From NCBI RefSeq assembly GCF_023148685.1, contig NZ_JAHXNL010000001.1, forward strand, positions 620,001 to 684,000: a stretch of 64,000 nt of DNA. Reading direction: 5' to 3'. The translations under genes and the position numbers were made by a program. Position 1 is the first letter of the stretch, and each line of letters begins with the position of its first letter. The notes under the pieces are model-generated. The model did no database searches, had not been told where the DNA came from, and saw only the letters and a list, made by a program, of their open reading frames with translations. This DNA comes from Georgenia sp. EYE_87 (GTDB lineage Bacteria; Actinomycetota; Actinomycetes; Actinomycetales; Actinomycetaceae). Shown here one piece after another: positions 1-8,825 of the stretch.

Positions 1-277
1 GCGCCGGGAGCCCGGCGTCGGTCAGTGAGGGGTCCGACAGCACCCGCGCGGCCAGCTCGACCTCCCGCAGGGCCGTGGTGGCGTAGCTGGCCGCGCTCGC
101 GCCGCCGCCGAGCTCGGCGTTGGTGTAGGTGTTGAAGTCGCAGTAGCCGCATCGCACCCGGCAGAACGGCACGTGCAGGTAGACACCCAGGTCGCGCGCG
201 GCGGCGCCGTGCGCGCTGGACAGTGGCAGGGCGCCGTCGTCGGGCGGCGTCTCGCCGTCGGGCAGGGCGGGGGGCAT
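1..277 (-). CDS. hemW: HemW-type radical SAM protein, N-terminal part (cut by window edge)
   Basis: The first 92 codons of a gene that runs off the left edge, read from an ATG at 277. The peptide contains YLHVPFCRVRCGYCDF, the CxxxCxxC motif that holds the radical-SAM 4Fe-4S cluster, in the form typical of HemW, the coproporphyrinogen-oxidase-like protein now regarded as a heme chaperone. It is preceded by about 30 variable residues. It lies downstream of lepA and the MOSC gene on the same strand with a 63 bp gap, and the lepA-hemW order is common in bacteria, so co-transcription is likely. The family assignment rests on the motif and context only, because most of the protein is outside the window. 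Confidence 0.88.
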   Translation of the reverse strand, partial: MPPALPDGETPPDDGALPLSSAHGAAARDLGVYLHVPFCRVRCGYCDFNTYTNAELGGGASAASYATTALREVELAARVLSDPSLTDAGLPA

Positions 278-340
278 GGGGTCCAATCATCCCTCTTCAG
301 GGGCCGCGCGCGTGCGGCGCGGCTGCTCGGGGGTGGGCGG

Positions 341-1000
341 TCAGCGGGCGGGCGCCGCGGTGCGCGCGGCCACCCGGGTCACGTGCTCGCGCAGGTAGTC
401 CGCCATCGAGATCGCGCCGTCGGCCTCGGCGGCGAGCAGGGTGCGGGCGTCGTCGGCGCCCTGCGCGGGGAACCAGCGGGCGACCGTGACGCCGTGCCCC
501 GGCCGGTGCGTCACGGTGACCGGGTCCCCGGCCCGGACCTCGCCGGGTGCGAGGACGCGCAGGTAGGCGCCGGGACGGCCCCGCGCGGTGAACCGCCGGA
601 CCCAGCCGTCCTGGCCGAGCCAGCGACCGAACGTCGCGCACGGCGTGCGAGGACCGGTCACCTCGAGCTCGAGGGTGTCCCCGACGCGCCAGCGCTCCCC
701 GATCTCCGCGTCGTCCACCGGCAGGGCGGACACGCGCAGGTTCTCGCCGAACCGGCCGGCCGGGACGTCCTCGCCGAGCTCGCGGGCCCACCGGTCGGCC
801 TCCGCCTGGTCGTAGGCGTACACCGCCCTCTCGAGGCCGCCGTGGTCCTTGCGGTCGGCCTGCACGTCACCGCGGAGGCCGTAGCGGCCCACGCGGACGG
901 GCCCGTCCGCGGGGCGCTTGTCGATCGCCGTGACGCCGACGCTCCCGGGGTCCGGGTGCAGCTGCACCACGCGGCACACCGCGGTGACGACGCCGGCCAC
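341..1000 (-). CDS. MOSC domain-containing protein (YiiM-like)
   Basis: A 219-residue protein with a MOSC (molybdenum cofactor sulfurase C-terminal) fold. Seen in the sequence: RPVDGPV-like beta strands near the start (RPADGPVRVG), GLRGDVQADRKDHGG near residue 45, FGENLRV near 85 and the conserved cysteine in RTPCATF near residue 120, which in this family is thought to carry sulfur or contact the molybdenum cofactor. The family includes YiiM, involved in resistance to N-hydroxylated base analogues. The GTG start shares one base with the lepA stop (TAGTG), so translation is coupled to lepA. The substrate cannot be read from the sequence. Confidence 0.85.
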   Translation of the reverse strand: MAGVVTAVCRVVQLHPDPGSVGVTAIDKRPADGPVRVGRYGLRGDVQADRKDHGGLERAVYAYDQAEADRWARELGEDVPAGRFGENLRVSALPVDDAEIGERWRVGDTLELEVTGPRTPCATFGRWLGQDGWVRRFTARGRPGAYLRVLAPGEVRAGDPVTVTHRPGHGVTVARWFPAQGADDARTLLAAEADGAISMADYLREHVTRVAARTAAPAR

Positions 1001-2859
1001 TACTTCTTGCCGGTCGGCGCGTCGGAGGTGAGCGCGGCGATGAACGCCTCCTGCGGGACCTCGACCCGGCCGATGTTCTTCATGCGCTTCTTGCCCTCCT
1101 TCTGCTTCTCGAGCAGCTTGCGCTTCCGGCTGATGTCACCGCCGTAGCACTTGGCGAGCATGTCCTTGCGCAGGGCGCGGATGGTCTCGCGGGCGATCAC
1201 GCGCGCGCCGATGGCCGCCTGGATCGGCACCTCGAACTGCTGGCGCGGGATGAGCTCCTTGAGCTTGCCCGCCATCGTCACGCCGTAGGAGTAGGCCTTG
1301 TCCCGGTGGACGATCGCCGAGAACGCGTCGACGTGCTCGTGGTTGAGGAGGATGTCGACCTTGACGAGGTCGGCCTCCTGGTCGCCGGAGGGCTCGTAGT
1401 CGAGGGAGGCGTAGCCGCGGGTCTTCGACTTCAGCTGGTCGAAGAAGTCCCCGACGATCTCCTGCAGCGGCAGGGTGTAGCGCAGCTCGACGCGGGTCTC
1501 GGACAGGTAGTCCATGCCGAGCAGCGTGCCGCGCCGCCCCTGGCACAGCTCCATGATCGCGCCGACGAACTCGCTCGGGGCGAGGATGGTCGAGCGCACG
1601 ACGGGCTCGCGGATCGACGTGATCTTGCCCTCGGGGAACTCGCTCGGGTTGGTGACGTGGACCTCGGTCCCGTCCTCGGTGACCACGTCGTAGGAGACGT
1701 TGGGCGCCGTCGAGATGAGCGAAAGGTCGAACTCGCGCTCCAGGCGCTCCCGGACGATCTCGAGGTGCAGCAGTCCGAGGAAGCCGCAGCGGAACCCGAA
1801 GCCGAGCGCGACCGAGGTCTCCGGCTCGTAGACGAGCGCGGCGTCGTTGAGCTTGAGCTTGTCGAGGGCGTCGCGGAGCACCGGGTAGTCCGAGCCGTCC
1901 ACGGGGTAGAGCCCGGAGAACACCATGGGCTTCGGCTCGCGGTAGCCGCCCAGGGCCTCGGACGCCGGCTTGGACAGGTTCGTGACGGTGTCGCCGACCT
2001 TGGACTGGCGCACGTCCTTCACGCCGGTGATGAGATAGCCCACCTCGCCGACGCCGAGCCCCGCCGAGGGGGTCGGCTCGGGCGAGATGACGCCGATCTC
2101 CAGCAGCTCGTGCGTGGCGCGCGTGGACATCATCTGGATCCGCTCACGCGGGCTGAGCTGGCCGTCGATGACCCGGACGTAGGTCACGACGCCGCGGTAG
2201 GTGTCGTAGACGGAGTCGAAGATCATCGCCCGCGAGGGTGCGTCGGCGTTCCCGACGGGCGCCGGGATCTCCTGCACGATGCGGTCGAGGAGCTCCAGGA
2301 CACCGGCCCCGGTCTTGCCGGAGACGCGCAGACAGTCCTCGGGCTCGCCGCCGATGAGGTTGGCGAGCTCCTCCGCGTACCTCTCGGGCTGCGCGGCCGG
2401 CAGGTCGATCTTGTTCAGGACCGGGATGATCGTGAGGTCGTTCTCCATGGCCATGTAGAGGTTCGCCAGGGTCTGCGCCTCGATGCCCTGCGCGGCGTCG
2501 ACCAGGAGGATCGCGCCCTCGCAGGCCGCCAGCGACCGGTTGACCTCGTAGGAGAAGTCGACGTGGCCGGGCGTGTCGATCATGTTCAGCGCGTACGGCT
2601 GCCCGTCGACCTCCCACGGCATGCGCACGGCCTGGGACTTGATGGTGATGCCGCGCTCGCGCTCGATGTCCATCCGGTCGAGGTACTGCGCACGCATGGC
2701 ACGGTCGTCGACCACCCCGGTCAGCTGCAGCATGCGGTCCGCCAGCGTCGACTTGCCGTGGTCGATGTGGGCGATGATGCAGAAGTTCCGCAGCAGCTCG
2801 GGCGGGGTCGCCGCCGGGCGGATCTGCGCGGCCTGTGCCGGGCTGGGGATGGGTGACAC
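1000..2859 (-). CDS. lepA: Elongation factor 4 (LepA), back-translocating GTPase
   Basis: A 619-residue translational GTPase, the normal length for EF4. The G motifs are clear: [10 protein letters not shown] (G1) near residue 25, RERGITIKS (G2), DTPGHVD (G3) and NKID (G4), followed by the EF-G-like domains and the LepA-specific C-terminus that ends in a run of lysines. EF4 remodels stalled ribosomes in the cytoplasm. The open frame continues upstream without a stop, but the homologous part begins at residue [11 protein letters not shown] at 2859 preceded by GAGGTAG at 7 nt spacing is the best start. It heads a minus-strand group lepA-MOSC-hemW. Confidence 0.96.
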   Translation of the reverse strand: MSPIPSPAQAAQIRPAATPPELLRNFCIIAHIDHGKSTLADRMLQLTGVVDDRAMRAQYLDRMDIERERGITIKSQAVRMPWEVDGQPYALNMIDTPGHVDFSYEVNRSLAACEGAILLVDAAQGIEAQTLANLYMAMENDLTIIPVLNKIDLPAAQPERYAEELANLIGGEPEDCLRVSGKTGAGVLELLDRIVQEIPAPVGNADAPSRAMIFDSVYDTYRGVVTYVRVIDGQLSPRERIQMMSTRATHELLEIGVISPEPTPSAGLGVGEVGYLITGVKDVRQSKVGDTVTNLSKPASEALGGYREPKPMVFSGLYPVDGSDYPVLRDALDKLKLNDAALVYEPETSVALGFGFRCGFLGLLHLEIVRERLEREFDLSLISTAPNVSYDVVTEDGTEVHVTNPSEFPEGKITSIREPVVRSTILAPSEFVGAIMELCQGRRGTLLGMDYLSETRVELRYTLPLQEIVGDFFDQLKSKTRGYASLDYEPSGDQEADLVKVDILLNHEHVDAFSAIVHRDKAYSYGVTMAGKLKELIPRQQFEVPIQAAIGARVIARETIRALRKDMLAKCYGGDISRKRKLLEKQKEGKKRMKNIGRVEVPQEAFIAALTSDAPTGKK

Positions 2860-3040
2860 GCAGCTACCTCGAGAGACGGACGGGATGCGCGGGCGCGCGG
2901 GATGGACCAGACCATATGGTCCCACGGCGCCCGGCCGAACGGCGAAGCGGTCCCGCGGTGGACGCCGGCGCGGAGGTTCCCGGTGTTCGCTGACGGGTGA
3001 GCGCCCGGCCGCGGCCCCACCGTCGTGCGAGGCTTTTCGC

Positions 3041-3619
3041 ATGACGGCGGCCGGCGACATGCTCAACCAGGTGGTACCGACCCTCGTGCGCGTGGCTCGC
3101 CGTCCCGGCGCGCTGCTGCTCACCGCCGCCGCGACGGCGGTCGGGATCTTCGCGCTGCTGGGCCTGCTCCTCGGCACCGGCGGGACGGGCTGGACGGCCT
3201 GGATCCCGTTCGGGCTCGCCGCCGTCCTCGCGGTCCCCGTGCTGGTTCTCACCGTCCGCCGCGCCCGGCTGCAGGCCCAGACGCAGGATCTCGACCTTCG
3301 GCAGACGATCGTCGGGGGCAGCCGGGAGGTGGTCGTGGTCGACAGCCACGGCCAGGACCCCGCCCGGCACGCGCTCCAGGACGAGGTCGAGACGCTCAAC
3401 GCGGCGATGGCCGAGGGGGCCGTGCGCACCGCCCGCTTCCTCCCGCGCGTCGAGGCCGCCCAGCGGGCCGCGCTCGTGGCGGCCGGCGGGACCGTGCGGG
3501 CGCCCTACCTCGCCGACGACCTGCGGGTGACGATCGTGGCGCTGCTCGGCACGCTGGCGGCGGTCCCGCTGGGCACGCTCGGGGCGATCGTCACGGCCGT
3601 GCTGCTGCTGGCCTCCTGA
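3041..3619 (+). CDS. Predicted membrane protein of unknown function
   Basis: A 192-residue protein not recognised as a named family. Two hydrophobic segments lie at about residues 23-45 and 50-68, followed by a charged region with [21 protein letters not shown], then a C-terminal hydrophobic helix near 165-190. The gene is divergent from lepA, and the 181 bp between them carries a start context without a strong Shine-Dalgarno. The ATG at 3041 is chosen because the upstream open frame is only lepA antisense. Reading-frame quality (GC-rich third positions) and position between lepA and rpsT support a real gene. Its function is unknown, and it may be a small envelope protein. Confidence 0.7.
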   Translation: MTAAGDMLNQVVPTLVRVARRPGALLLTAAATAVGIFALLGLLLGTGGTGWTAWIPFGLAAVLAVPVLVLTVRRARLQAQTQDLDLRQTIVGGSREVVVVDSHGQDPARHALQDEVETLNAAMAEGAVRTARFLPRVEAAQRAALVAAGGTVRAPYLADDLRVTIVALLGTLAAVPLGTLGAIVTAVLLLAS

Positions 3620-3704
3620 CCGGGCTCCCGCCACCCGGCGCACGCCGTCGCCGCGTCGGACGGACCGGCGCGCGGGACCACCCGCCGTGCCGGACGGGGC
3701 CGCC

Positions 3705-4313
3705 ATGAGCTCGATCCTCAGCAGGGCCCTGCGCACCGCCGGCCGCGCGGCCGGCGACGCCGCCCGGCAGTACCTGCGCCGCCGCACCGACGACCCCTCG
3801 CGCGGGCAGCCGCGGCGGCCGCGCCGCGACGCCGGGCCGCGCGGGACGTCGTCGCCCCGGGCGTCCGCCGGCGAGCAGCAGGTCGAGGCGGCCTCCCGCG
3901 AGACGGTCGAGTACGACGTCGCCCGGCTCGGGCTGCCGGAGCTTGACTACTCCCCCCGGCACGACGACCAGCCGGACCCCGGCGAGGTCGTGTGGACGTG
4001 GGTGCCCTACGACGACGACCCGGGTCGGGGCAAGGACCGGCCGGTGCTCGTGCTGGCACGGGAGGGGGCCGGACTTGTCGTCGCGCAGATGACCTCGAAG
4101 GACCACGACCGTGACGCCGACGACGAGGCCCGTCACGGCCGGCGCTGGATCGACGTCGGCTCCGGCGACTGGGACTCGCGCGGGCGGGCGAGCGAGGTGC
4201 GGCTGGACCGGCTGCTGCTCGTCGAGCCGATGGCGGTGCGTCGCAACGGCGGCTCGCTGGACCGGGCCCGTTTCGACGAGGTGGCCGCCGCCCTCCGCGC
4301 GCACCACGGCTGA
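3705..4313 (+). CDS. PemK/MazF-family-like protein, no antitoxin seen
   Basis: About 202 residues. The N-terminal 65 residues are rich in Arg, Pro and Ala and probably disordered. The rest contains [28 protein letters not shown] and [13 protein letters not shown], which match the SH3-like beta barrel of PemK/MazF toxins (the P-G-E-V-W start strand and the R-P-V-L-V strand). Family members are sequence-specific RNases, but this actinobacterial version sits just upstream of rpsT with no antitoxin gene beside it, so a housekeeping RNA-related role is as likely as toxin activity. The start could also be GTG at 3687, six codons upstream, since neither has a strong ribosome site. Confidence 0.75.
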   Translation: MSSILSRALRTAGRAAGDAARQYLRRRTDDPSRGQPRRPRRDAGPRGTSSPRASAGEQQVEAASRETVEYDVARLGLPELDYSPRHDDQPDPGEVVWTWVPYDDDPGRGKDRPVLVLAREGAGLVVAQMTSKDHDRDADDEARHGRRWIDVGSGDWDSRGRASEVRLDRLLLVEPMAVRRNGGSLDRARFDEVAAALRAHHG

Positions 4314-4525
4314 GGCCGGCGGGCCCGAGACGTCGGTCACGTCGGCGCGGCCTCGCCCGGCCGGGCGTCCGGCTGGTAGTCTTTTCGCTTGGGTCGCCGC
4401 CCGGTCGGCTGCGACCCGGCCAACGACCAACCACGAGGTACCCCCACGCCCCAGTCCCGGTCGCGGCGAATCCCTCACGACCGTTGACAGATCGCTCCGG
4501 CGAACGCAGAAGAGAGTCCCTTAAC

Positions 4526-4786
4526 GTGGCGAACATCAAGTCCCAGAAGAAGCGCATCCTCACCAACGAGAAGGCGCGGCTGCGCAACAAGGCCGTGAAG
4601 TCCGAGCTCAAGACGCACGTGCGCCGGGTCCGCGAGGCCCTCGCCGCCGGCGACAAGGACGCCGCGGCCACCGCGCTGAAGACGGCGGGCCGCAAGCTCG
4701 ACAAGGCCGCCAGCAAGGGCGTGATCCACGCCAACCAGGCCGCCAACCGCAAGGCGAAGCTGGCCAAGCAGATCTCCGCGCTCTAA
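4526..4786 (+). CDS. rpsT: 30S ribosomal protein S20
   Basis: An 86-residue, lysine-rich, all-helical protein beginning [18 protein letters not shown] and ending AKQISAL, which is the standard S20 sequence layout and length. S20 binds 16S rRNA in the body of the small subunit. The start is GTG at 4526, fixed by homology, and no upstream start is plausible. The gene is monocistronic, ending 24 bp before a strong hairpin, and faces the convergent glycosyltransferase gene. The leader of more than 200 bp downstream of the PemK-like gene may carry the rpsT promoter. Confidence 0.97.
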   Translation: MANIKSQKKRILTNEKARLRNKAVKSELKTHVRRVREALAAGDKDAAATALKTAGRKLDKAASKGVIHANQAANRKAKLAKQISAL

Positions 4787-4810
4787 GCGTGACGGCTCGC
4801 TGAGCCGTAC

Positions 4811-4843
4811 GACGGCGCCGCACCCCTCGGGTGCGGCGCCGTC
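4811..4843. terminator. Bidirectional hairpin terminator between rpsT and the glycosyltransferase
   Basis: A perfect 15 bp stem (4811-4825 with 4829-4843, arms GACGGCGCCGCACCC and its complement) around a 3-base CTC loop. It lies between convergent genes. There is no T-tract, as is common for actinobacterial terminators. Confidence 0.85.
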
Positions 4844-4855
4844 GGCGTGCCTGCG

Positions 4856-6043
4856 TCAGTTGTACTGGTGGCGCTCGAAGAGCTGGTTGCGCTCGAAGCC
4901 GGCGACCTGCCGGGCGACGCGGGCCTCCGCCCGGTCGATCACCGTGGCGTAGTGGCCGAGGAGCGCCTCGCCCAGCGCCGCCCAGGAGCGCGGGAGCACC
5001 CGCCGCCGCCCGGCCTCGCCCATCCGGGCGCGCATGGCGGGGTCGGCCGCGAGCACCCGCACCGCGCCCGCCAGCGCCCGGTCGTCCTCGGGGGCGTAGA
5101 GGTAGCCGGTGTCCCCCTCGGCCACCACGTCCAACGGGCCGCCCGCCGCCGGCGCCACGACGGTGACGCCGCTGGCCATGGCCTCCTGGAGCGTCTGGCC
5201 GAACGTCTCGTGCGTCCCGGTGTGGACGAAGACGTCCAGGGCCGCGTAGGCCCGGGCCAGCTCGGTGCCGTCGAGGCGACCGAGGAAGGCCGCGCCCGGC
5301 AGCTGCCGTTCGAGGGTGGGCCGCGACGGCCCGTCCCCGACGACGACGAGGCGCACCCCGGGGTCGGCGTTCAGGACGGCCAGCCGCTCCACCCGCTTCT
5401 CCGGCGCCAGCCGTCCGACGTAGCCGGCGAGCACGGTGCCCTCCGGTGCCCCGGCCAGGAGGCGTCGGCGCAGGGCCGCCCCCTCCGGCGTGGTGCGGTG
5501 CCGCGGGTGGTAGGTCTCGGCGTCGACGCCCCGCCCCCACCAGGCGGTGCGCTCGACGCCCGCGGCGGCGAGATCGGCGAGCGAGGCGCTCGAGGGGGCG
5601 AGGGTCAGGTCGGCGTAGGAGTGGACGTGGCGGAGCCACCGCCAGATGCCCGGCGCCGTGGCGCTGAGCCCGTGCTTGCGGGCGAAGCCCGCCACGTCGG
5701 TCTGGAAGATGGCGACGGTGGGCACGCCCCGCCGTCGGGCCAGGACCAGGGCCTGCGCGCCGAGCCCGAACGGCGACGCGGCGTGCAGGACGTCGGGTGC
5801 GAAGGCGTCCAGGGTCCGCACGAGCTGGAGACTCGGCACGGCGGCCCGGAAGCCGCGGTAGCTGAACGAGGACGCCTGGACCACGGGGAAGCCGGCGTAC
5901 CGGCGGGGCGCCGGCCCCGGGCAGACGACGACGGCGTCGTGCCCGCGGGCGGCAAGGTGGTCGAGGACCCGGAGCACGGAGGTGGTGACCCCGTTGGCCG
6001 CGGGCAGGAACGATTCGGTGACGATCGCAACTCGCACGCCCAC
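4856..6043 (-). CDS. GT4 glycosyltransferase, MgtA-like alpha-mannosyltransferase
   Basis: A 395-residue GT-B fold enzyme. The N-terminus VRVAIVTESFLPAANGVTTSV is the acceptor-side motif of GT4 enzymes. The second half has YVGRLAPEKRVE (near residue 230), VVVGDGPSR, and FVHTGTHETFGQTLQEAMASG (near 300-320), the E-x7-E nucleotide-sugar binding signature. The closest remembered family is the GDP-mannose-dependent mannosyltransferase MgtA/PimB-like group, which builds mannosylated glycolipids and lipoglycans at the inner face of the membrane. Donor and acceptor are inferred from family resemblance only. It is monocistronic as far as can be seen, with a GTG start at 6043. Confidence 0.85.
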   Translation of the reverse strand: MGVRVAIVTESFLPAANGVTTSVLRVLDHLAARGHDAVVVCPGPAPRRYAGFPVVQASSFSYRGFRAAVPSLQLVRTLDAFAPDVLHAASPFGLGAQALVLARRRGVPTVAIFQTDVAGFARKHGLSATAPGIWRWLRHVHSYADLTLAPSSASLADLAAAGVERTAWWGRGVDAETYHPRHRTTPEGAALRRRLLAGAPEGTVLAGYVGRLAPEKRVERLAVLNADPGVRLVVVGDGPSRPTLERQLPGAAFLGRLDGTELARAYAALDVFVHTGTHETFGQTLQEAMASGVTVVAPAAGGPLDVVAEGDTGYLYAPEDDRALAGAVRVLAADPAMRARMGEAGRRRVLPRSWAALGEALLGHYATVIDRAEARVARQVAGFERNQLFERHQYN

Positions 6044-6125
6044 ACGGTCCCGCGCCCAGGTGGCGGGCGGGCGTCGGCCGGTGAAGTGTCGGGTGGCGGG
6101 TCGGTGAACGCTCGGGGTCGCGCGC

Positions 6126-7577
6126 TCACTCCTCGAGCGCGAGGCCCCGCCGTTCGGCCAGCAGGAGCGCGCCGCCGGCCGCGACGAGGAACGCGACCGC
6201 GAACGCGGTGAACACCAGCCAGATCTCGCCGCCGCGGTTCAGGAACGGCACGGAGAGCGGGGCCAGGATCGACGCGATCCGGCCGAACCCGGCGGCCCAG
6301 CCCGCCCCGCTGCCGCGCACCGACGTCGGGTACATCTCGGGAGTGACGGCGTAGAGCGCGCCCCAGGCGCCGAGCGCGAAGAACGAGAGGAGGCAGCCGG
6401 CGGTGATCACGCCCGCGGGCGTCGAGGCGACGGCGAAGAGGTAGGAGGCCCCCGCGGCACCGACCAGGAAGCTGGCCAGGGTCGGCCGGCGCCCCCACCG
6501 CTCGATCAGGTATGCCGCGGCCGCGTACCCGGGGAGCTGCGCCGCGGTGATGACGACGGTGTACTCGAACGACTTCACCAGGTCGAACCCGGAGGCGACC
6601 AGCAGCGTCGGCAGCCAGACGAAGGCCCCGTAGTAGGCGAAGTTCAGGAAGAACCAGACCAGCCACAGCCCGATGGTGCGTCTCCGCAGCGCCCGGCCCC
6701 AGATGACGGACAGCCCGCCGGGCGTCGGGGGGGCGTCCGGCACCGCGGCCTCGGGCTCGGCGGCGACCGGAGCGACGGCAGCCTGTGCGGCGGCGGCCGG
6801 TGTTGCGCCGGCCGGTGCTGGTGCCGGCGCGGGTGCCGGCGTGGTCGGCGGCACCCCGGCGTCAGCGCCCGCGGCGCGCGCCGCCGTCGTGCCGAACATC
6901 GGTTCGGAGCCCTCGAACCGGCGCACGGCGTGCTCGGCCTCCGCGTGCCGTCCGCGGGACTCGAGGAACCGGACCGACTCCGGCAGCCTGCGGCGGACGT
7001 AGATCGCGTACAGCGCCGGCACGGCGCCGAGGGCGAGGGCCCACCGCCAGCCGTTCTCGGTGTCGGAGACCACGAAGTAGCCGATCAGGGCCGCGGCGAG
7101 CCAGCCCACGGCCCAGAACGCCTCGAGCACCACCACCAGCCGGCCGCGGATGCGGGCGGGCGCGTACTCGCTCACCAGCGTGGACGCGACCGGCAGCTCG
7201 GCGCCGAGGCCGAGCCCGACGACGAGGCGCAGCACCAGGAGCGCCCCCACCGAGGTGGCGAGGGCCGACGCGCCGGTGGCGAGCCCGTACACCAGGAGCG
7301 TCATGGCGAAGACGTTGCGGCGCCCGATGCGGTCGGCGAGCAGGCCGCCGAGCGAGGCGCCGAGCGCCATGCCGACGAAGCCGATCGACCCGATCAGGCT
7401 GAGCTGGGTGTCCCCGAGCTCCCACTGCACGGCGAGCGCCGCCATGACGAAGGAGATGAGGCCGACGTCCATGGCGTCCAGCGCCCAGCCGACGCCCGAG
7501 CCGCCGATCAGCCGCCCGTGCTCGCGCGTGAACGGCAGGCGGTCGAGGCGCTGGGTGCGGGTCTGCTGAGCGGTCAC
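6126..7577 (-). CDS. MFS transporter, NiaP/aromatic-acid-like, with Ala/Pro-rich central loop
   Basis: A 483-residue, 12-helix major facilitator. LDAMDVGLISFVMAAL in helix 1 and GGLLADRIGRRN after helix 2 are the signatures of the sugar/acid:H+ porter branch, and the DAMDVG motif recalls niacin transporter NiaP. RRRLPESVRFLESRG marks the start of the cytoplasmic loop. Between helices 6 and 7 there is an unusual low-complexity insert of about 60 residues made of Ala, Pro and Gly (around residues 240-300). GTG start at 7577. It is a single gene between a glycosyltransferase and holA. The substrate is not determinable; nicotinate or an aromatic acid are guesses. Confidence 0.82.
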   Translation of the reverse strand: MTAQQTRTQRLDRLPFTREHGRLIGGSGVGWALDAMDVGLISFVMAALAVQWELGDTQLSLIGSIGFVGMALGASLGGLLADRIGRRNVFAMTLLVYGLATGASALATSVGALLVLRLVVGLGLGAELPVASTLVSEYAPARIRGRLVVVLEAFWAVGWLAAALIGYFVVSDTENGWRWALALGAVPALYAIYVRRRLPESVRFLESRGRHAEAEHAVRRFEGSEPMFGTTAARAAGADAGVPPTTPAPAPAPAPAGATPAAAAQAAVAPVAAEPEAAVPDAPPTPGGLSVIWGRALRRRTIGLWLVWFFLNFAYYGAFVWLPTLLVASGFDLVKSFEYTVVITAAQLPGYAAAAYLIERWGRRPTLASFLVGAAGASYLFAVASTPAGVITAGCLLSFFALGAWGALYAVTPEMYPTSVRGSGAGWAAGFGRIASILAPLSVPFLNRGGEIWLVFTAFAVAFLVAAGGALLLAERRGLALEE

Positions 7578-7672
7578 CCGCCAACGGTAGTTGGCGGGCC
7601 ACCCGCTCCTCGGTGGCGTCTCAGGTCTCAGCGGTGGGTGTGCGCGGCGGCGCTCCGGCGACGCCGGCGGTC

Positions 7673-8674
7673 TCAGCGGCGTCCGCGGGCGCCGGCGACC
7701 TTGAGCACGGCCCGCTCGACGGCGAAGACGGGGTCGCGGCTCAGTCCCTTGACCTCGGCGTCCGCGGCGGCGACGGCGGTGATCGCCGTGGCGAGGCCCT
7801 CGGGGGTCCAGTCCCCCAGCTCGCGGCGGGCCCGGTCCACCTGCCAGGGCGCGAGCCCCAGCTCACCGACGGACACGCCGGCACGTCCGCGGGTGGCGGC
7901 GACCTTCGCGAGCGTGCGCAGCTTGACGGCCAGGGCGGCGACGATCGGCACCGGCCCCGTGCCGGTGGCGACGGCGTGGCGCAGGAGCGCGACCGCCTCC
8001 CCGGCCTGCCCGGCCACAGCGGCGTCGGCGACCTTGAACCCGGTCGCCTCCACCCGTCCGCCGTAGTAGCGCTGGACCACCTCGGTGGTCACGGTGCCGG
8101 TGGTGTCGGCGATGAGCTGGCTGGTCGCGGCGCCGAGCTCGCGCAGATCGGCGCCGGTGGCCTCGACGAGCGCCTGGACGGCGTCGGGCTCGATCCGCCG
8201 GCGCGCGCGACGGAAGTCGGCCCGGACGAAGTCCGCCTTGTCGCCGTCCCGCTTGATCTGGTCGCAGGTCACCACGGGATGGCCGCCGGCGGCGATGGCG
8301 TCCAGCAGCTTCTTGCCCCGCACGCCGCCGTTGTGCCGCACGACGAGCCAGACGTCGTCGGGGACGGCCCGCAGGTAGACGAGGGCGTCGTCGAGGAACG
8401 CGTCGGTCATCGCCTCCGCCCCCTCGACCACCAGGCAGCGGCGCTCCCCGAACAGCGACGGGCTGGCCACCATCTCGAGCTGACCGGACTCGTACGCGGC
8501 CGCCTCGAGGTGCGTGACCTCGACCTCGGGGTCCGCCTCCCGGGCCTGCTCGAGGAGACGGTCCACGGCGCGGTCGGCCAGGAGTCCCTCGGTGCCACGG
8601 ACGAGGACGACGGGGGCGAGCTCGGCCTGGTCCCAGGTGAGGGCGGGGGCGCTCTTGCGGCGGGCGGGTGGCAC
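7673..8674 (-). CDS. holA: DNA polymerase III delta subunit (clamp loader)
   Basis: 333 residues, the usual length. Seen: PVVLVRGTEGLLADRAVDRLL near the start (the degenerate P-loop strand of delta), VDGAEAMTD-like strand, GHPVVTCDQIK, and a C-terminal helical collar ending DPVFAVERAVLKVAG. Delta opens the beta sliding clamp in the replisome. The GTG at 8674 (VPPARRKSAPAL) is chosen because the homologous part starts there; the upstream open frame is low-complexity. The purine run AGGGGA sits almost directly against this GTG, so the ribosome site is unusual. It lies 151 bp downstream of comEC, the standard actinobacterial order. Confidence 0.93.
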   Translation of the reverse strand: MPPARRKSAPALTWDQAELAPVVLVRGTEGLLADRAVDRLLEQAREADPEVEVTHLEAAAYESGQLEMVASPSLFGERRCLVVEGAEAMTDAFLDDALVYLRAVPDDVWLVVRHNGGVRGKKLLDAIAAGGHPVVTCDQIKRDGDKADFVRADFRRARRRIEPDAVQALVEATGADLRELGAATSQLIADTTGTVTTEVVQRYYGGRVEATGFKVADAAVAGQAGEAVALLRHAVATGTGPVPIVAALAVKLRTLAKVAATRGRAGVSVGELGLAPWQVDRARRELGDWTPEGLATAITAVAAADAEVKGLSRDPVFAVERAVLKVAGARGRR

Positions 8675-8825
8675 TCCCCTAGCCTGCCACGCCCCACCCG
8701 CACGGCTGTCCCGCCGCCCACCGGCACGGCGGTGAGCACGGTGAGCGCGGTGAACAGCGAACGGTGGCGGTGGGCGGAGGCGGAGGGCGGAGGGCGCACC
8801 CTCGGCGGCGCTCACCCGTCGCCGC

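Noticed and set aside
1306-2856. Long plus-strand open frames opposite lepA, leuS, comEC and uxaC/uxuB
   Set aside because: They are antisense shadows of well-supported genes in high-GC DNA: composition is Arg/Ala/Pro/Gly-rich, no domain is recognisable and the starts are arbitrary.
3687-4313. Toxin-antitoxin pair beside rpsT
   Set aside because: No antitoxin-sized gene with a DNA-binding domain adjoins the PemK-like gene; the upstream neighbour is a membrane protein.
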